A stretch of 64,000 nt of DNA from Petunia secreta (lineage: Eukaryota > Streptophyta > Magnoliopsida > Solanales > Solanaceae). The stretch is taken from contig JARKIP010000011.1 of assembly GCA_029990175.1 (NCBI GenBank), forward strand, positions 1 to 64,000, in the 5' to 3' direction. The notes beneath the pieces were generated by a model. That model ran no database searches. It saw only the letters and a list, made by a program, of their open reading frames with translations, and was not told where the DNA came from. Numbering within the stretch: position 1 is the first letter of the stretch; each line of letters starts with the position of its first letter. Shown piece by piece: positions 23,512 through 35,270 of this stretch. The position numbers were made by a program, and so were the translations under genes.

Positions 23512-24069
23512 TGTATTGGGGAAAAATTGGCTCGCGCATGTGACACCTCGGACGCTTGATTCAAAGTGCACCGAGCAGAGGTTCGCAAGTCAGGGCTCGA
23601 AGCAATTGACAAAATCATCGGAGGCATCAACCGAAGTCGTAGTTTGTAACATACTTCAGTGAATGATTACCTCGGAGAATGACCGCCTCGGTCGATCAGC
23701 CAGTTCACATCCACGAGGTCGATGACTTAAGCCTCGATGGATCACCTCAGCCTCAGCGGGAAAACCATCCACGATCTCAGTCCACTAACTCCACCTCTAA
23801 AGAGGGAGAAACGTGGGTGAAGCAGTGGGCGGACGTTGGATAGATAGCTTGTATTTATTTGTCTATAAATAGCATTTCATTTCATGTTGTAATGATCTAG
23901 AAATACTTACTAAAACTCTAGCAAAATTTGTACTCACCCTCATATATTGGAATTTCATTATTTCTTTGTCCTTTACGTTTGATTTTGCTTATTATCTCAA
24001 ATTTGATACTCAATATAACTTATATTCTCGACTTAAATTCGATTTGTTGTCATAAATCGGTTTAGGCCA
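23512..24069 (+). mobile_element. Solo LTR F
   Basis: 558 bp from TGTATTGGGG to TTTAGGCCA, flanked by the duplication ATGCA at 23507-23511 and 24070-24074. The start resembles the C, D and E LTRs read in the opposite direction, with a TATA-like CTATAAATAG near 23863. No interior remains. If the LTR instead ends at AATGCA (24074), the duplication would be lost, so the shorter end is preferred. Confidence 0.75.
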
Positions 24070-24074
24070 ATGCA

Positions 24075-24741
24075 TCGCTTAAATAGAGAGAGATTACATT
24101 TTCCTTTAGTCTATTTTAACTGTCTAAAGTTTTAATGTGCTCATTAATAAATAAGTTAGTACATGATGTAATTTTTAAATTATCCTGATTTGTTTCTTAG
24201 CTATTAAATGTTTCTATTAAAGTGTAATTATGCTTAATCACTGTTATTCTTTACTAGCAAGAGTAACTTGGGAAAAAAATTATTTTAGATTTCTGGAGCG
24301 ACAATCATGTTTTTTTTTTTTTTTTTTTTTTTGAGGTGCTAAGCCGCCAATTTTGAAACTGTTATGCTGGCCATAATTTTGGTTACTGTCGTTTTGTTTT
24401 TAATTTTTTCGATTTCCTTTTGAAGTTGCTCTGAAGTTTAGGAATTACATAAATTCAGACCAATCACCATGAGAGCAAAGGACTTTGGGGTCATGTAAAG
24501 ATGAGTTCTTGGTAGGGTTGGGGTTGGACAGGTGTTTTCAAATCAGTTGTTGATGGTTAAGTCCCATTAAGTAGTGTAGTAATGAAGTAGTACAAACAAG
24601 TTGAATTTTGGTTGTTGACTCTTGAATATACCATGAGGGGGCATTAAGTACATATATTTCACGTGGACAGTCTTCTCGACATCCTTATAGCTTATATATC
24701 TTTCTTTTTAAGCAAAAATTTTAACCATTCAAATGTATATA
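24075..24741. other. Unassigned spacer before element D
   Basis: AT-rich, with a long T run at 24309-24332. No gene is recognised. The last five bases ATATA (24737-24741) are the left target duplication of element D. Confidence 0.45.
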
Positions 24742-25313
24742 TGTGTTGGCCTAAATATGGATAGGTCAACAAATCGAATTTGCATCGGATTTAACTAGTA
24801 ATTTGCTTGTATCGAAGTGTTGTTCGAGCTTGGAACTGAGCCAAAACTGGGCAAAATACTTAAAAAATAGCGAGGCAAGAAATAATTAGGATGATAAATG
24901 AGACAAAAAATAGAAAACAGAGTCGAATATTGTATTGATTGTCCCCTGTTGTTTACAGATGAATCCTATTTATAATCAGAAGAAAAAATGACGTTGTAAA
25001 TATCATAATTGTGCCTTTATGTCCATTACTCCGTGTTTAATCTTGATTGACCCACGATCTTTCTCTTAAATGCTAGAGCAACAGTCGACGGTTACAGGGA
25101 ATGGCCCTCATCTCCCGAGGTGTGACATCCGCTCGAGGTTACGAGGTTTTTCTCCGAGCTTAGCGCTTCGAGATCGCTTCCCCTCGTTTCCTAAGGCAGT
25201 TTTCTGGGGCGAGGAACCATGCAATCTCTCCTCAGGAGTTTGCCTCGTGGCGCAGTCTTCGTATTGCACTTCGAGGTCTTGCTCGAGATTTTGATGATTT
25301 TTTATCCAATACA
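24742..25313 (-). repeat. 3' LTR of element D
   Basis: TGTGTTGGCC (24742) to CCAATACA (25313) on the plus strand, with a minus-strand TATA-like TATAAATAGG at 24966-24975. It is followed by the PPT with GGGGGGACTAGA on the minus strand. Confidence 0.87.
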
Positions 25314-25620
25314 TCTAGTCCCCCCACGCCTCGAGAGGTTGCCAAATTTGTCGGGGGAGTGGAATGAACTTTAGGCGGGAGATTGACGTGGCTGTTTTTG
25401 CACCGCGAATTTTGAAAAAGGTTGTCACTTCGAATTCCCATCAATCATGCGTGGCGATCGCTGATTGGGCGCGTTTTCCTGTTTTGTCTTCCCCATACGG
25501 CTGTAATCATGACACTTTTTAACCTATATATTCGAACCTTGCCTTCTTCTTCTTCTTACTTCTTCTTGCCTTCAACAGTAAAACTCTTGTATTTTCTCCC
25601 AAAAGATCTTCGAAAGAAAG

Positions 25621-28265
25621 ATGTCTCAACAAAATTCATCACGTTCTCCTCCTTTCCTCGTCGACACTCTGATTGTTGGTGGGGAAATAGTTAATGTCCC
25701 TGAACCGCTGGACATTGTTGTTCCTCCTGACTTCAACATGGAGGATCTTACTTGTCCCAGCGGTGTGGATCAAGAACACTGCTCAGCTATGGCTGGGACC
25801 GCCAGAGTAGTTATGACGGTGGAGGAGGAGGTTGCCATGAAGGATGTGGGCGACGATGAACTCTTTTCCGACGACTTGGAACTCAAGCTCCACCACGTCA
25901 TTCCTTCAAAAATTGATCTTTCGAAGGATTTTGTTATCCAGCTACAAACTAAATCGGGTGCTAGGAGGAGAAGGAACATTCATGTGGGGGATACACCGAG
26001 CTTGATTACTCAAGTGAACATTCATTTGGTTCGCTCTGATTGCAACTGGGGTCCCGAGGTGAGGGTTGGTATCCCCGCCCCCAAGAGCCGAGTGTATGAT
26101 CGAGTCGAGTGAGCGTTCCTTCGTTTTCACTTATCCTTTCAAGATTGGTTTCTCTCTCCCTATCCTTGAAGTGTTGGATAATTTTTGTCGAACCTTCCAA
26201 GTGTGTCTAGCCCAGATTGGACCTGGGGTATGGAGGCACATCCAGTGCCTCAAGTTTTTGAGTAAATTAGCGGGGGTACCTTTCACCCTCAATCATTTCT
26301 TGTATCTGTTTTCCCCCACCCTTCACAAGGATGGAGTCGTTAAGCTCAACAAATAGGGCTCGTACTCGCTGATTACGAAAAGCGAAGATCTCGAGGACCG
26401 TGGGTGGAATGAGCGTGTCGTCCTCTTGCCCACCGATTTTTTCTCCTTGAAGCCTTATTTCCCCGAGCGGTGGAATCGAGCCCTCCTTCGTTTATTTTCG
26501 TTTTACTTTTTTCCTTTTCTAACTCCTTGTTCTTATCTCTTTAGCCGAGGCGGTCCCGATTATTTGCCCAATTAACCTGGTTCAATAGTTTCAGGCTATT
26601 ATTGATGTCAAACCTAGGCCAGAGAGGTTGTGGATGGTTTTGGCTACTTTGGATGAGAACCAATGGGCATGTAAACGGCATGGTGAGCTATTTTTTTACC
26701 CAATCTTTAAGACTCGTCTAGTTTTTCGAGGCCCTGTGCTTCGATGCCTCACTGTCTTTTCTTTGTTGTAGGGCTCCCCAAGAGGGAGATCACCGCACCG
26801 AAGGAGAGGAAACGAAAGAAATAGAGGAAGGACAAAAAAGAGGAGGTTCCCGAGGTTGGAGATGCTTTGAATGCCCTCGAAGATTTGATTGGAAACCTTT
26901 CGAGGGGAAAAGATGGAAAGGAAAAAGATAATGAGAAGAAAGAGATGGCTCCTGAGGGGTCACCGGACCTTGGGACCAAAACAGGTCAAGTATTTTTCCC
27001 CTTGTTTTCACCTTTCGTTTCGTTTGTTCCGTTTATCACCTCTTTCCTTTCTTCTTTCAGTTTTGAGGAAGAAGGAGTTGTCCTCGGGGGAAACTCTGGA
27101 AGCAAAGCGGGCTAGATTCGAGCCAGTCCCATTTCCTGAGCTCACTCTTGATGGCGAGGCAGAGTTAAGACATGATGAAGTTGTGGTTCCCTCTACATGA
27201 GCCTGAACCAGTTCAGGTTGCTGATAAAAATATTGGGAATATTCATCCCCCCCTTCGGGGAAAATAAAAGAGGACGAGGCTGGGCCATCTCGAGTGGCGG
27301 CCAAGACTCCTCGAGCTGCCTCAGAGCCTGCTCCTGATGCATCTTCTTGGAGGGAGTTTCGCTATATTGAGATTCCTTCAGAGCTTTGTCTTCTAGATGG
27401 CGACATCTAAGTCCCAATCAGCCTCTGTGGACTCTTAGGTCCTAAGGAATGCGGTCGTCTTAATGAGTCTCCCATATCTGATTTGATGGCTGATGCTGCT
27501 CAGCATGCCATTCATGTATGCATTCTCTAATTTTCCCTTTCCAATTTGGCATTTTGCTTCCTTATCTGATTTTTTAGAATTCCTTTTTCCAGTGTTACAT
27601 CAACTCTATCAGGGCTGCCGAGATAGAGTGCAGCCCAGACGAAAATCTTCGGTAGTTAAAGGCTGGATGGAGGCAAGAGCGAGCGAGTCTCGAGGCCCAG
27701 ATGAGTGGACTTTGGAAGGAGTTAACGAATGCGAGGCTCGAGTTTGAGCTAGCTAAAAATGCTGTCAACAAGTCCGACCTCGAGAGGATCAAGGCCCTCA
27801 AGGCTAAATCTATCATTGAAGGGAAGATGGCCCATTTGAAAGAACTTTGTGACACCGAGCTGAAAAAGATAAAAAACGAGGCTCAGTCAACTATTAATAA
27901 GAGGGCCAAGAAGTTTCATGCAGACTTAAAGCAGAAGATGCTTAAGATAAATGAAATGGCCGCGGAGAAAGAACATTTGGCCAAGTTAAAGAGTCAGCTC
28001 GAGAGCAAGGTCAAGTTCCTGAGAGGCAAGGCTGATTCTTTCTCCTCGAGGAATGAGGAGGACTCGAGCCAAAGTTGATAAAAATTGGGCCATTATTCAA
28101 ACGAGGCAAAAGACTCTGAAGGAGTGTCGCGGTGGAGTTGACCTTAATGCCGAGATTGCCAAGACCGAGAGCGATGCTGCCGTGGCCCAGAAGCTGATGG
28201 AAAATCTCCCTTCGAGCAGTGAGAGTTCAGACGAGGGAGATGATGACTCCGAAGCGGAGGCTTAG
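25621..28265 (+). pseudogene. aORF of element D, spliced, broken
   Basis: Starts MSQQNSSRSP. Acidic N-terminus; the transposase-like gypsy domain (26110-26480) with FCRTFQVCLAQIGPGVWRH and LHKDGVVKLNK; then Lys-rich, coiled-coil (27700-28075) and acidic C-terminal parts ending SEAEA. Intron-like GT..AG segments begin at about 26682 (GTGAGC), 26984 (GTCAAG) and 27518 (GTATGC), at sites matching those in C. The first expected donor (near 26478) is not recognisable. A frameshift near 26112, a stop at 26356 and other stops inactivate it. Function unknown. Confidence 0.72.
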
Positions 28266-28766
28266 AGTAGTGCTTTTGTTTCTTTTTTGGTTAAGGCCTT
28301 CGTTCCGTTTAGCTTGTAAACTTTTGGGCCCTCGAGCCTTTTTTTTTTTATTAATGGAAATTCCTTTAATGGAAATATTGAATTTTCTTGTAAGACTTTT
28401 TCATTGTTTCGAGCTAGCTTAGGACGACGTCTCGCCCTCAAGCTGTAGGCTTAACTTATGATTAGCTATGCATGTTCAAATAAAAATAAAAAGATGATGA
28501 ATCGAAGTTTATTCCATTGATTAGATCTGCATGCCTTTATTGCAATAGATGCCTGGTTATGACAGGACTTAGATGAAGGAAACTAGAATAGCATGAGTTT
28601 ATTCGAGCAAGTCCTAAGGGTGATTCTTAGGCAAGGTAATTTCTCGTGCACCGAGGGCTTTACCTGGCAAAGTCTCCGGTTGTTGAATCTTTGCTCGCTG
28701 CTATTTTCTTGGCCCGATCGAGGCGACTGTACTCTTCATTGCGATTGAATAACACTCTCGTGCTAT
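28266..28766. other. Junction in element D where pol is missing
   Basis: About 500 bp between the aORF stop and the protease end hold no RT or integrase motif. Protease-to-RT linker remnants (GVRAIQGEQ, then a frameshifted NEEYSRLDRAKK-like stretch) run to about 28660 and then stop, marking the deletion boundary. Confidence 0.6.
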
Positions 28767-29308
28767 TCACTGTTCTCCTTGGATGGCTCTTACTCCCCAT
28801 GAAGTTGGGAATTTGATCACTTGATGCAAAGTAGATGGCACAGCCTCTATTTCGTGGATCCAAGGTCTTCCAAGAATGACGTTGTAGTCTATATCCTCGG
28901 CCATAACCAGGAAGGTAGTTTGCTTGTTCGCTCCTTCTGCACTAGTTGTGAGGGTTATTTTTCCCAAAGTCTTCTCGGTGGAGTTTTTGAACCCTACCAG
29001 TATGGTCGCCTTTGGGACGACTATGTCTTTTAACCATATTTTTTTATCGCGCCATTGTTGATGATGTTCACCGAGATATCTGGATCAACTAGAGCTCGTT
29101 TGACATCACAGTCATTGATCCTGAGTGTGATCACTAGTGCGTTGTGATGGGGGAACATCATCCCATCACAATCTTCTTTTCTGAATACCATCTCTTTGCT
29201 TGACTCACCAGCTCTTGCTCTCTTCTCCGCCGTAACGGACGATTTCGACACTTTCTTTGCTGCAGCAAAGTTTACTCCATTCACCTCCGAGACCCCAATG
29301 ATGAACAT
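28767..29308 (-). pseudogene. Protease of element D
   Basis: Two overlapping frames carry ALVDPDISVNII (catalytic Asp kept, but DPG changed to DPD) and, after a frameshift near 29030, NVILGRPWIHEIEAVP. The equivalent protein in C has DPGSS. It is not functional. Confidence 0.75.
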
Positions 29309-31072
29309 TCACTACCCTCTTCGGCAACTGTGTTCGAGGTGGTTTCTCTTTTCTTCTGTTCTTCGAGTAATTGTGCTTCCCTTTGTCGGTTAGGCATTCT
29401 GCTAACACCCCCTTCTTGAGCAGATGTGCCACCTCGAGGTACAATGCTTTGCAATCTTCAGTCGCGTGCCCGTAGTCCATGTAAAATTCACAATGCCGAG
29501 TTTGGTCTCTTTTACTCGGGGGCATTCTCATGTCTTTGGGTAGCCTCACTCCTTGATCAGTCATCCCCTTGATCCCGTTCACTAGCTCGGAAGTGGATAT
29601 ATTGAAATTGTACTCAGAGATTCGGGCCAGATCTTTCTCCTTGGATACCAAAGATGGGCCCGAGGATTTTTTGTTGGAGGATGATCCAGTTTTTCCTCCG
29701 AGCCTTTGGCTCACGTGCTGATATCCCCCGAGGCGTTACTTACGTGCTGCCTTTGAGTTTTGTTGTACGACTCTTATTGACCTTTTGAGTTCCCTCGTGG
29801 CACGTAGGCGAGTCGAGAGGACTCGGATCGACCTCGGTAGGAATGGCCTCGTCCTGTTCTTCTCCACTCTATTTCCTCGAGCCTGATCTTTGCTGTGGCT
29901 CGGTCATGCAATTCGTCCCAAGTCCGAGCTTGCCATTGTTGGAGCTCATTTTTCAACTCAGCTGCAGCCTCTGAATTGCTCACATTAAGGTTCTTTTCAA
30001 AAGCCATGACTGCCAAGCTGTCGTCCATCTTGGGTAGGTCCATTCTCTCGGCCTGAAAGCGCTCGAGGAAGTCATTGATGGGCTCTAGATATCCTTGTTT
30101 TATGTCGAAGATGTCCTCTTTTCTTTTGAGGATCTTTTGGGCCCCAGTGTGAGCTCTAATGAACATGTCTGCCAGTTCATTGAAGCTGGAAATGGACTCA
30201 GAAGGGAAGAGCATGTACCAACGTAACGCCTCTTTTTCCAGGGTGTCGACGAATTTCTTGATGAACATGGATTCCTTTTCAACTGGAGTTAGATCGTTGC
30301 TTTTAACCATGACCATGTATTCCGTAAAATGGTCAACTAGGTCCGTTGTCCCATCATAATTCTTTAGAATTTGTAATTTGAAATGTTTTGGGACGGGTGC
30401 TGGAGCAACTTCAGGCTTGTAGGGTAGTTGGCGACATTTTTCAATGTCCAAAGCTCGTTGGGGTTTGCCGAACCCTGGCACGTTTTCGAGTTGTTTCTCC
30501 ATGCTAGCCTCGAATTCCTTCTTCCATTTTTCGAAGTCAGACACAACGCTCGTTTGAGACGTGGTGGGGGCTACAGTCCTTGAGACCCCATATGAGATCC
30601 TGTTTGGGAGACCTCCCGTATTTGTCCCAACATGAGCAGTGGTGTTGTTCCCTCCAGTAAACATCGTGAAGGGAACATCACCGAGGACGGAATGGACTCT
30701 CCCATTCCCAGCAAGGGCTCATAAAGAGTTCCGAAATTGCTCATTAAATTGGGCCTGCGCGGCTGCTTGAGTGGCGGCTTGCTCTCACATTTGCTGCAAT
30801 GAGTTCACCATGAACTGTTGGAAGGGGTCGCCAGAATTTGAAGATGTTGGTTTGGCTGTTAATGCTCCTACAGGAGGTGTCAGACCGATCGGTGGAGTGG
30901 ATCCGCTTGGGGGCGTTAATCCAGCTGATGGAGCTGAGGTGTTCGTTGGGATGGGGCTAACAGGTGGTGTTGAGCCAATTAGGTGTAATGGCATTCCACC
31001 ATTGGTCTCGGTAGTTCCCACCGTCTGGTCTGGCACTTGAATGGTCATGTTGTCATTGACAGTGTCTGACAT
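29205..31072 (-). pseudogene. Gag of element D
   Basis: Starts MSDTVNDNM at 31072 just after the PBS. Pro/Thr-rich N-terminus; TGA near 30785; capsid-like domain about 30480-30000 with ILKNYDGTTD, EALRWYMLFPSESISSF and AHTGAQKILKRKEDI; Arg-rich stretch near 29850; zinc-knuckle-like CEFYMDYGHATEDCKAL near 29480, with the last Cys present, unlike C. A stop at 29774 and frameshifts split it. Confidence 0.8.
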
Positions 31073-31126
31073 TTTATTTTTAGTGGAAGATCGAAACTAC
31101 GAACTTCGGAACAAACGTTATTACCA

Positions 31127-31149
31127 GCTCCCTACAGACGACACCAATT
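31127..31149 (-). other. Primer binding site of element D
   Basis: TTGGTGTCGTCTGTAGGGAG on the minus strand, immediately after the LTR end AACACA. Same type as element C. Confidence 0.65.
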
Positions 31150-31721
31150 TGTGTTGGCCAAAATATGGATAGGTCAACAAATCGAGTTTGCATCGAGTTT
31201 AACTGGTAATCTGCTTGTGTCGAAGTGTTGCTCGAGCTTGGAACTGAGCCAAGACTGGGGGAAATACTTAAAAACTAACGAGGTAAGAAATAATTAGGAT
31301 GATAAACGAGACAACAAATAGAAAATAGAGTCGAATATTGTATTGATTGTTTCCTGTTATTTACAGATGAATCCTATTTATATTCAGGAGAAAAAATGAC
31401 GTTGTAAATATCATAATTGTGCCTTTATGGCCATTACTCCATGTTTAATCTTGATTGACCCACGATCTTTCTCTTAAATGCTAGAGCAACGATCGACGGT
31501 TACAGGGGTTGGCCCTCGTCTCCCAAGGTGTGACATCCGCTCGAGGTTACAAGGTTTTTCTCCGAGCTCAGCGCTTTGAGCTCGCTTCCCCTTGTTTCTT
31601 AAGGCAGTATTTTGGGGTGAGGAACTATGCAATCTCTCCTCGGGAGTTTGCCTCATGGCGCAGTCTTCGTGTTGCACTTCGAGGTCTTGCTCGAGACCTT
31701 GGTGATTTTTTATCCAATACA
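31150..31721 (-). repeat. 5' LTR of element D
   Basis: The full-length partner of 24742-25313, exactly the same length, with about 45 substitutions by eye. Confidence 0.87.
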
Positions 31722-32075
31722 ATATATTAATTTGAATTGAATTGAAGTAACACAAAAATCTCATGAAACAATCAACAAAAAAATTTGTTTACATGTTAGG
31801 AATATTCGACATTCTTCTGGAAGTATATAATTTTCACGTACTTTAAATTAAACCTGAGTTTATTCGTTATCAAAATTATGCAGTATTAAGCACCCGCTTA
31901 TCTTCCCACGGGTATTTAACCTCAAAATTTATCTTCTAACAACTGTTCAATCGCGCTCTCAACAACTTTGCGAATCACGTAAATAGTAATCTACAATTTG
32001 AATAGAACATGTCATTACTCTGACCAATTCATCAGATCCCTTTCCCTAACAAGCTTTTGCATACCCGAGAATGAT
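31722..32075. other. Target duplication of D and unassigned spacer
   Basis: ATATA (31722-31726), then about 350 bp without recognisable features up to the left end of element E. Confidence 0.5.
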
Positions 32076-32643
32076 TGTATGGGCCTAGATCCGACTTTTA
32101 GAGATAAGATTTAATTTGTTCGGATTACAAATATTTGTTCGTATCAAAATTGCAAAAGGCAATGAAATAATGAAAATGATGATGAAAATAAGAACACGAA
32201 TAGTGGTTCCAATATTGAATAATTGAGAATACAAATTAACAGAGTTTTGGTAATATTTGTGAATGAATATACATGATTACATAAGTGATATTTATAGCTA
32301 ATAGGCTAGGGACAATATGGGCTTAACCCACCTTCCGCACTCGGATCATGGCTAGTCCACGATCTTTCCCATTTAATGCTGAGCTCATGGGCGGAGATCG
32401 TGAGGCGTTAATCATGCTGAAATCGAACTGGCTCTCCCGAGGCTGGGATCCTTCCGCCTCGGGGCAATGAACTATTTGTTTTCCTGAAGTGATCTCATCC
32501 TGTGGCTTGAACGAGCTTAACCTCTGAGCCTAACCTCGATATCCTTGGCATGAATCTCGTGGTCAACTCATAGCTCATGTGGAAATCACCCCGAGCCAAA
32601 TGCCTCGGCTGCCATGCGTCCAAGTTATATTTTCACCAATACA
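32076..32643 (-). repeat. 3' LTR of element E
   Basis: 568 bp from TGTATGGGCC to CCAATACA (plus strand), with a minus-strand TATA-like GCTATAAATATC at 32287-32298. It is followed by a PPT-like GAGTGTGGGGACTATCTG on the minus strand. No partner LTR is present in the window. Confidence 0.75.
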
Positions 32644-32989
32644 GATAGTCCCCACACTCCTCTAGCAATTTCCAGAGTTCTCGAGGAGTGGAATGAGAAC
32701 AGGCGGGAAAGGTGATGTGGTCATACGTACACCTTGTATTTCAAAAGGCTGCGATCATTTTGTATTCCCATCCACTTCACATGGCGGTCAGGTGATAGCT
32801 GCAACTGTTGCGCTTTTTCCCTAGGCAATGATGATTCTTCCGTAACAAATCCCTCAACTTGATCAATTGCACATTCTGCTTAATTCAAAACCACTGTAGC
32901 AATCAACATTTCAAGCAAATCTTTAAATGAAACTTCATCTTTTCTCTCAAACCCAGAATTATGATCATCAACTCTTAGTGAAACATACC

Positions 32990-34410
32990 ATGTCTGCACA
33001 AAATTCCTCCGGTCATTATGATGATCATATCGCTGACACTGTCGCTGAGGTTAACGCTGTAAATGTCAGTGGTGAAATAGTTAATTTCACAGATCCATTA
33101 AAGGTGGTTCTACCAGCGGCAACTGGTAGTGAAGCGACGTCTGAGGCGGCGGATCTAATACCAACACGGTGTAAGGCTACCAACCACCGCGATGAATCTG
33201 AAGAGATTGGAGATGAAGAAGATGACGTCGGTGACGCCGACGAGGGTGAGGGGGAATTATCTAGATCAAAATAAATTCCCCTCGAGAAAGAACTCAAGCC
33301 CTACCATGTTATACCCAACTCTTTCCACCCCAAGAAGAATTTTTCTTTGCAAGGTCAATCCGTCGTTCAAAAGGAAAAGAACAAAAATGTTCATGTGCAA
33401 GCCACACCGTCGTTAATTACTCAGGCTCATATGCCATAGCTTTGGGAGGATTGCAAATGAAGGCTCGAGGTTCAGGTTGGCATCCCGGACCCAAACAATT
33501 ACAACTCTAAACATATAGTTGGGTTTTCTTTTGTATATACCTACCTATTCACAGTGGGGTTTCACCCTGCCGGTACATGAGGTGATAGATTCATTCTGCC
33601 GAACCTGCAATTTGTGTTTGGCTCAACTCGGCCCCAGAGTATGGAGAATTTTCGGGTGCCTTGATTTCTTATGCAAGGAGGTCGGGGTGCCTTTCACCCT
33701 TCAGGACTTAATTTCACTCTACTACCCTTACTTTCATAAGGATGGGATCGTGGCCTTGAACAACCGAGGCAAATACTCTTTGATAACAAAAGGCAAGGAC
33801 ATTAGAGACCGATGCTGGGCTGATCGCTACGTTCTTCATTCGACGGCTCAAATTTCCACCGAGCCTGGGTTTCTCGAGGAGTGGAACCTCAAATGTAAGT
33901 TTTCCTCCCCTCGATTTTTGTCTAATCGCTTTGATTGTGATGCATTCCTCATACTTTGCATTTATTCTTAGCCAACAAAGTTCCTATTGACCCACCAGTT
34001 GATTTGACGGATTGGTTCCGACCAATAATTGTTGTCTGTACTCAATCCGACAGGACTTGGGTGAGCATTGCTGCTGCGATTAGCTGGGTGTGCATGAGGC
34101 ATGGTGAGTTTATTTTCACATCTTGGTCCCTTCGGGAAGTTCCCGAAGTTTTTCTTTTATAACAATTTATTCTTTCTATAGCATGTCTCCCTTGCAAGGC
34201 ATTTACTGCCAAGCCCAAAGAGAAAAAGACCAGGAAAGGAAATAAAAATGGGAAGGAAGCTCCCGATGTCGGTGCGAGCTTGGCTAAGATGTCGAGCTTA
34301 GTTGGCACCATTAGGAAATCCAAAGCCCTGAAGGGTTCTTTTGACCAAGGGCCCTCCTCATAGGGGGAAAATGATATTCACCTCGGTCTCAACAAATCGA
34401 TCACCAAGCC
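32990..34410 (+). pseudogene. aORF of element E, 5' part
   Basis: Starts MSAQNSSGHYDD. Acidic N-terminus ending in TAA at 33272. Conserved gypsy-type transposase-like domain at 33545-33894 (WGFTLPVHEVIDSFCR, CLAQLGPRVWRIF, YYPYFHKDGIVALNNRGKYS). Intron-like segments at 33895-33971 (GTAAGT..TTAG, 77 nt) and 34104-34181 (GTGAGT..ATAG, 78 nt) match the first two introns of C in position and length. It is then interrupted by copia element G at 34410 and resumes at 44116. Confidence 0.75.
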
Positions 34411-35221
34411 TGTTAGCTTGGATAAGCTTGGAGTTTTGACTGATGATTAATGAACGGATTCAAAGGATCTGCTCCTTTGAATCACTGCAGCTAAATAGAT
34501 AATTCATGCAAAATCATTTAAACTGAGATATTGTTAATTATTCTTAGACTAATGTTTATCTTGATAATTATGGAGGTCTAAACGTGATATGAAAAGATTG
34601 CATAAATAAAGGATAAAGGATAAAAGATCCGGATACTAAAGAGAAGAATCCAATTAGGACACAAACTCATGGGAGCTTTGCAGTTCTAATTGCTCAAGAC
34701 TTTTTGGCTGCTGGAGCTATAAAACGTGGAGCATATCAGCCATTGAAGTGTACACAAATACTGAAAGAATCGAGCAAAGCTTAAAAAGAGTCATTGTCTT
34801 ATTTGTGTAATCAGTTAGCTACAGTGGAACTAAGTTAGAACCTGTTCCTTAGATTGAGTCTTGTAAAAGTTCAGTCTTAGTTCAACTGTAGTAAGCATAA
34901 TCGAGTTGTATCGTTCTGGTTCAAGTCGTGTACTTGACACAGCTTCACTGATCGTGAAAAAGGTCACTAAAGGATTAGAGTTAGTCATAGGTTAGTAAGA
35001 AGGTAGTCTTGTAACCAAGTGAGTCTTTTTACATAGCAAAGTTGAAATCCTACTTGAGAAGTAGGTCGTGATTTTTATATCCCGAGTTCAAGGGATTTTT
35101 CCACGCTAATATTGGGTGTTCATTTACTTACAGTTTTAATTCCGCATATAATATAGTAAAGGAACACATTTTAAGGAACTGGTCCTTAAAACAGTAAAGT
35201 GGTGTATCTTGGAAAATATCA
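34411..35221 (+). repeat. 5' LTR of element G
   Basis: TGTTAGCTTGG to AAATATCA. It contains two strong hairpin-like inverted repeats built on the element's recurrent word: 34457-34483 (11-bp arms) and 35169-35191 (9-bp arms). Confidence 0.9.
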
Positions 35222-35223
35222 AT

Positions 35224-35235
35224 TGGTATCAGAGC
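35224..35235 (+). other. Primer binding site of element G
   Basis: TGGTATCAGAGC, complementary to the 3' end of plant initiator methionine tRNA, two bases after the LTR. Confidence 0.9.
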
Positions 35236-35270
35236 TGGTTATCCTTGAAAAGGCTAACACCTAGGATTAG

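Larger units (their letters stand above)
24742..31721 (-). mobile_element. Element D: gag-PR-aORF gypsy derivative lacking RT and integrase
   Basis: The 572-bp LTRs at 24742-25313 and 31150-31721, starting TGTATTGGAT on the minus strand, bound a 6980-bp element. Perfect target duplication ATATA at 24737-24741 and 31722-31726. The minus strand holds gag and protease; the plus strand holds an aORF like that of C. Between protease (ending about 28767) and the aORF end (28265) only about 500 bp remain, so RT, both RNase H domains and integrase are absent. LTR differences by eye are about 8%, so it is older than C. It must have moved with borrowed enzymes. Confidence 0.87.

Noticed and set aside
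25770..25979. Minus-strand open frames across the aORFs (also 13085-13567 and 51477-51869 on the opposite strand)
   Set aside because: They are shadows of the aORF coding frame in GC-richer sequence and have no independent similarity.
28266..28766. Hidden RT remnant in element D
   Set aside because: No YxDD or other RT motif; only protease-linker remnants are seen, so pol is considered deleted.
35224..35235. tRNA gene at the PBS
   Set aside because: Only the 12-18 bases complementary to a tRNA 3' end are present at PBS sites; no cloverleaf follows.
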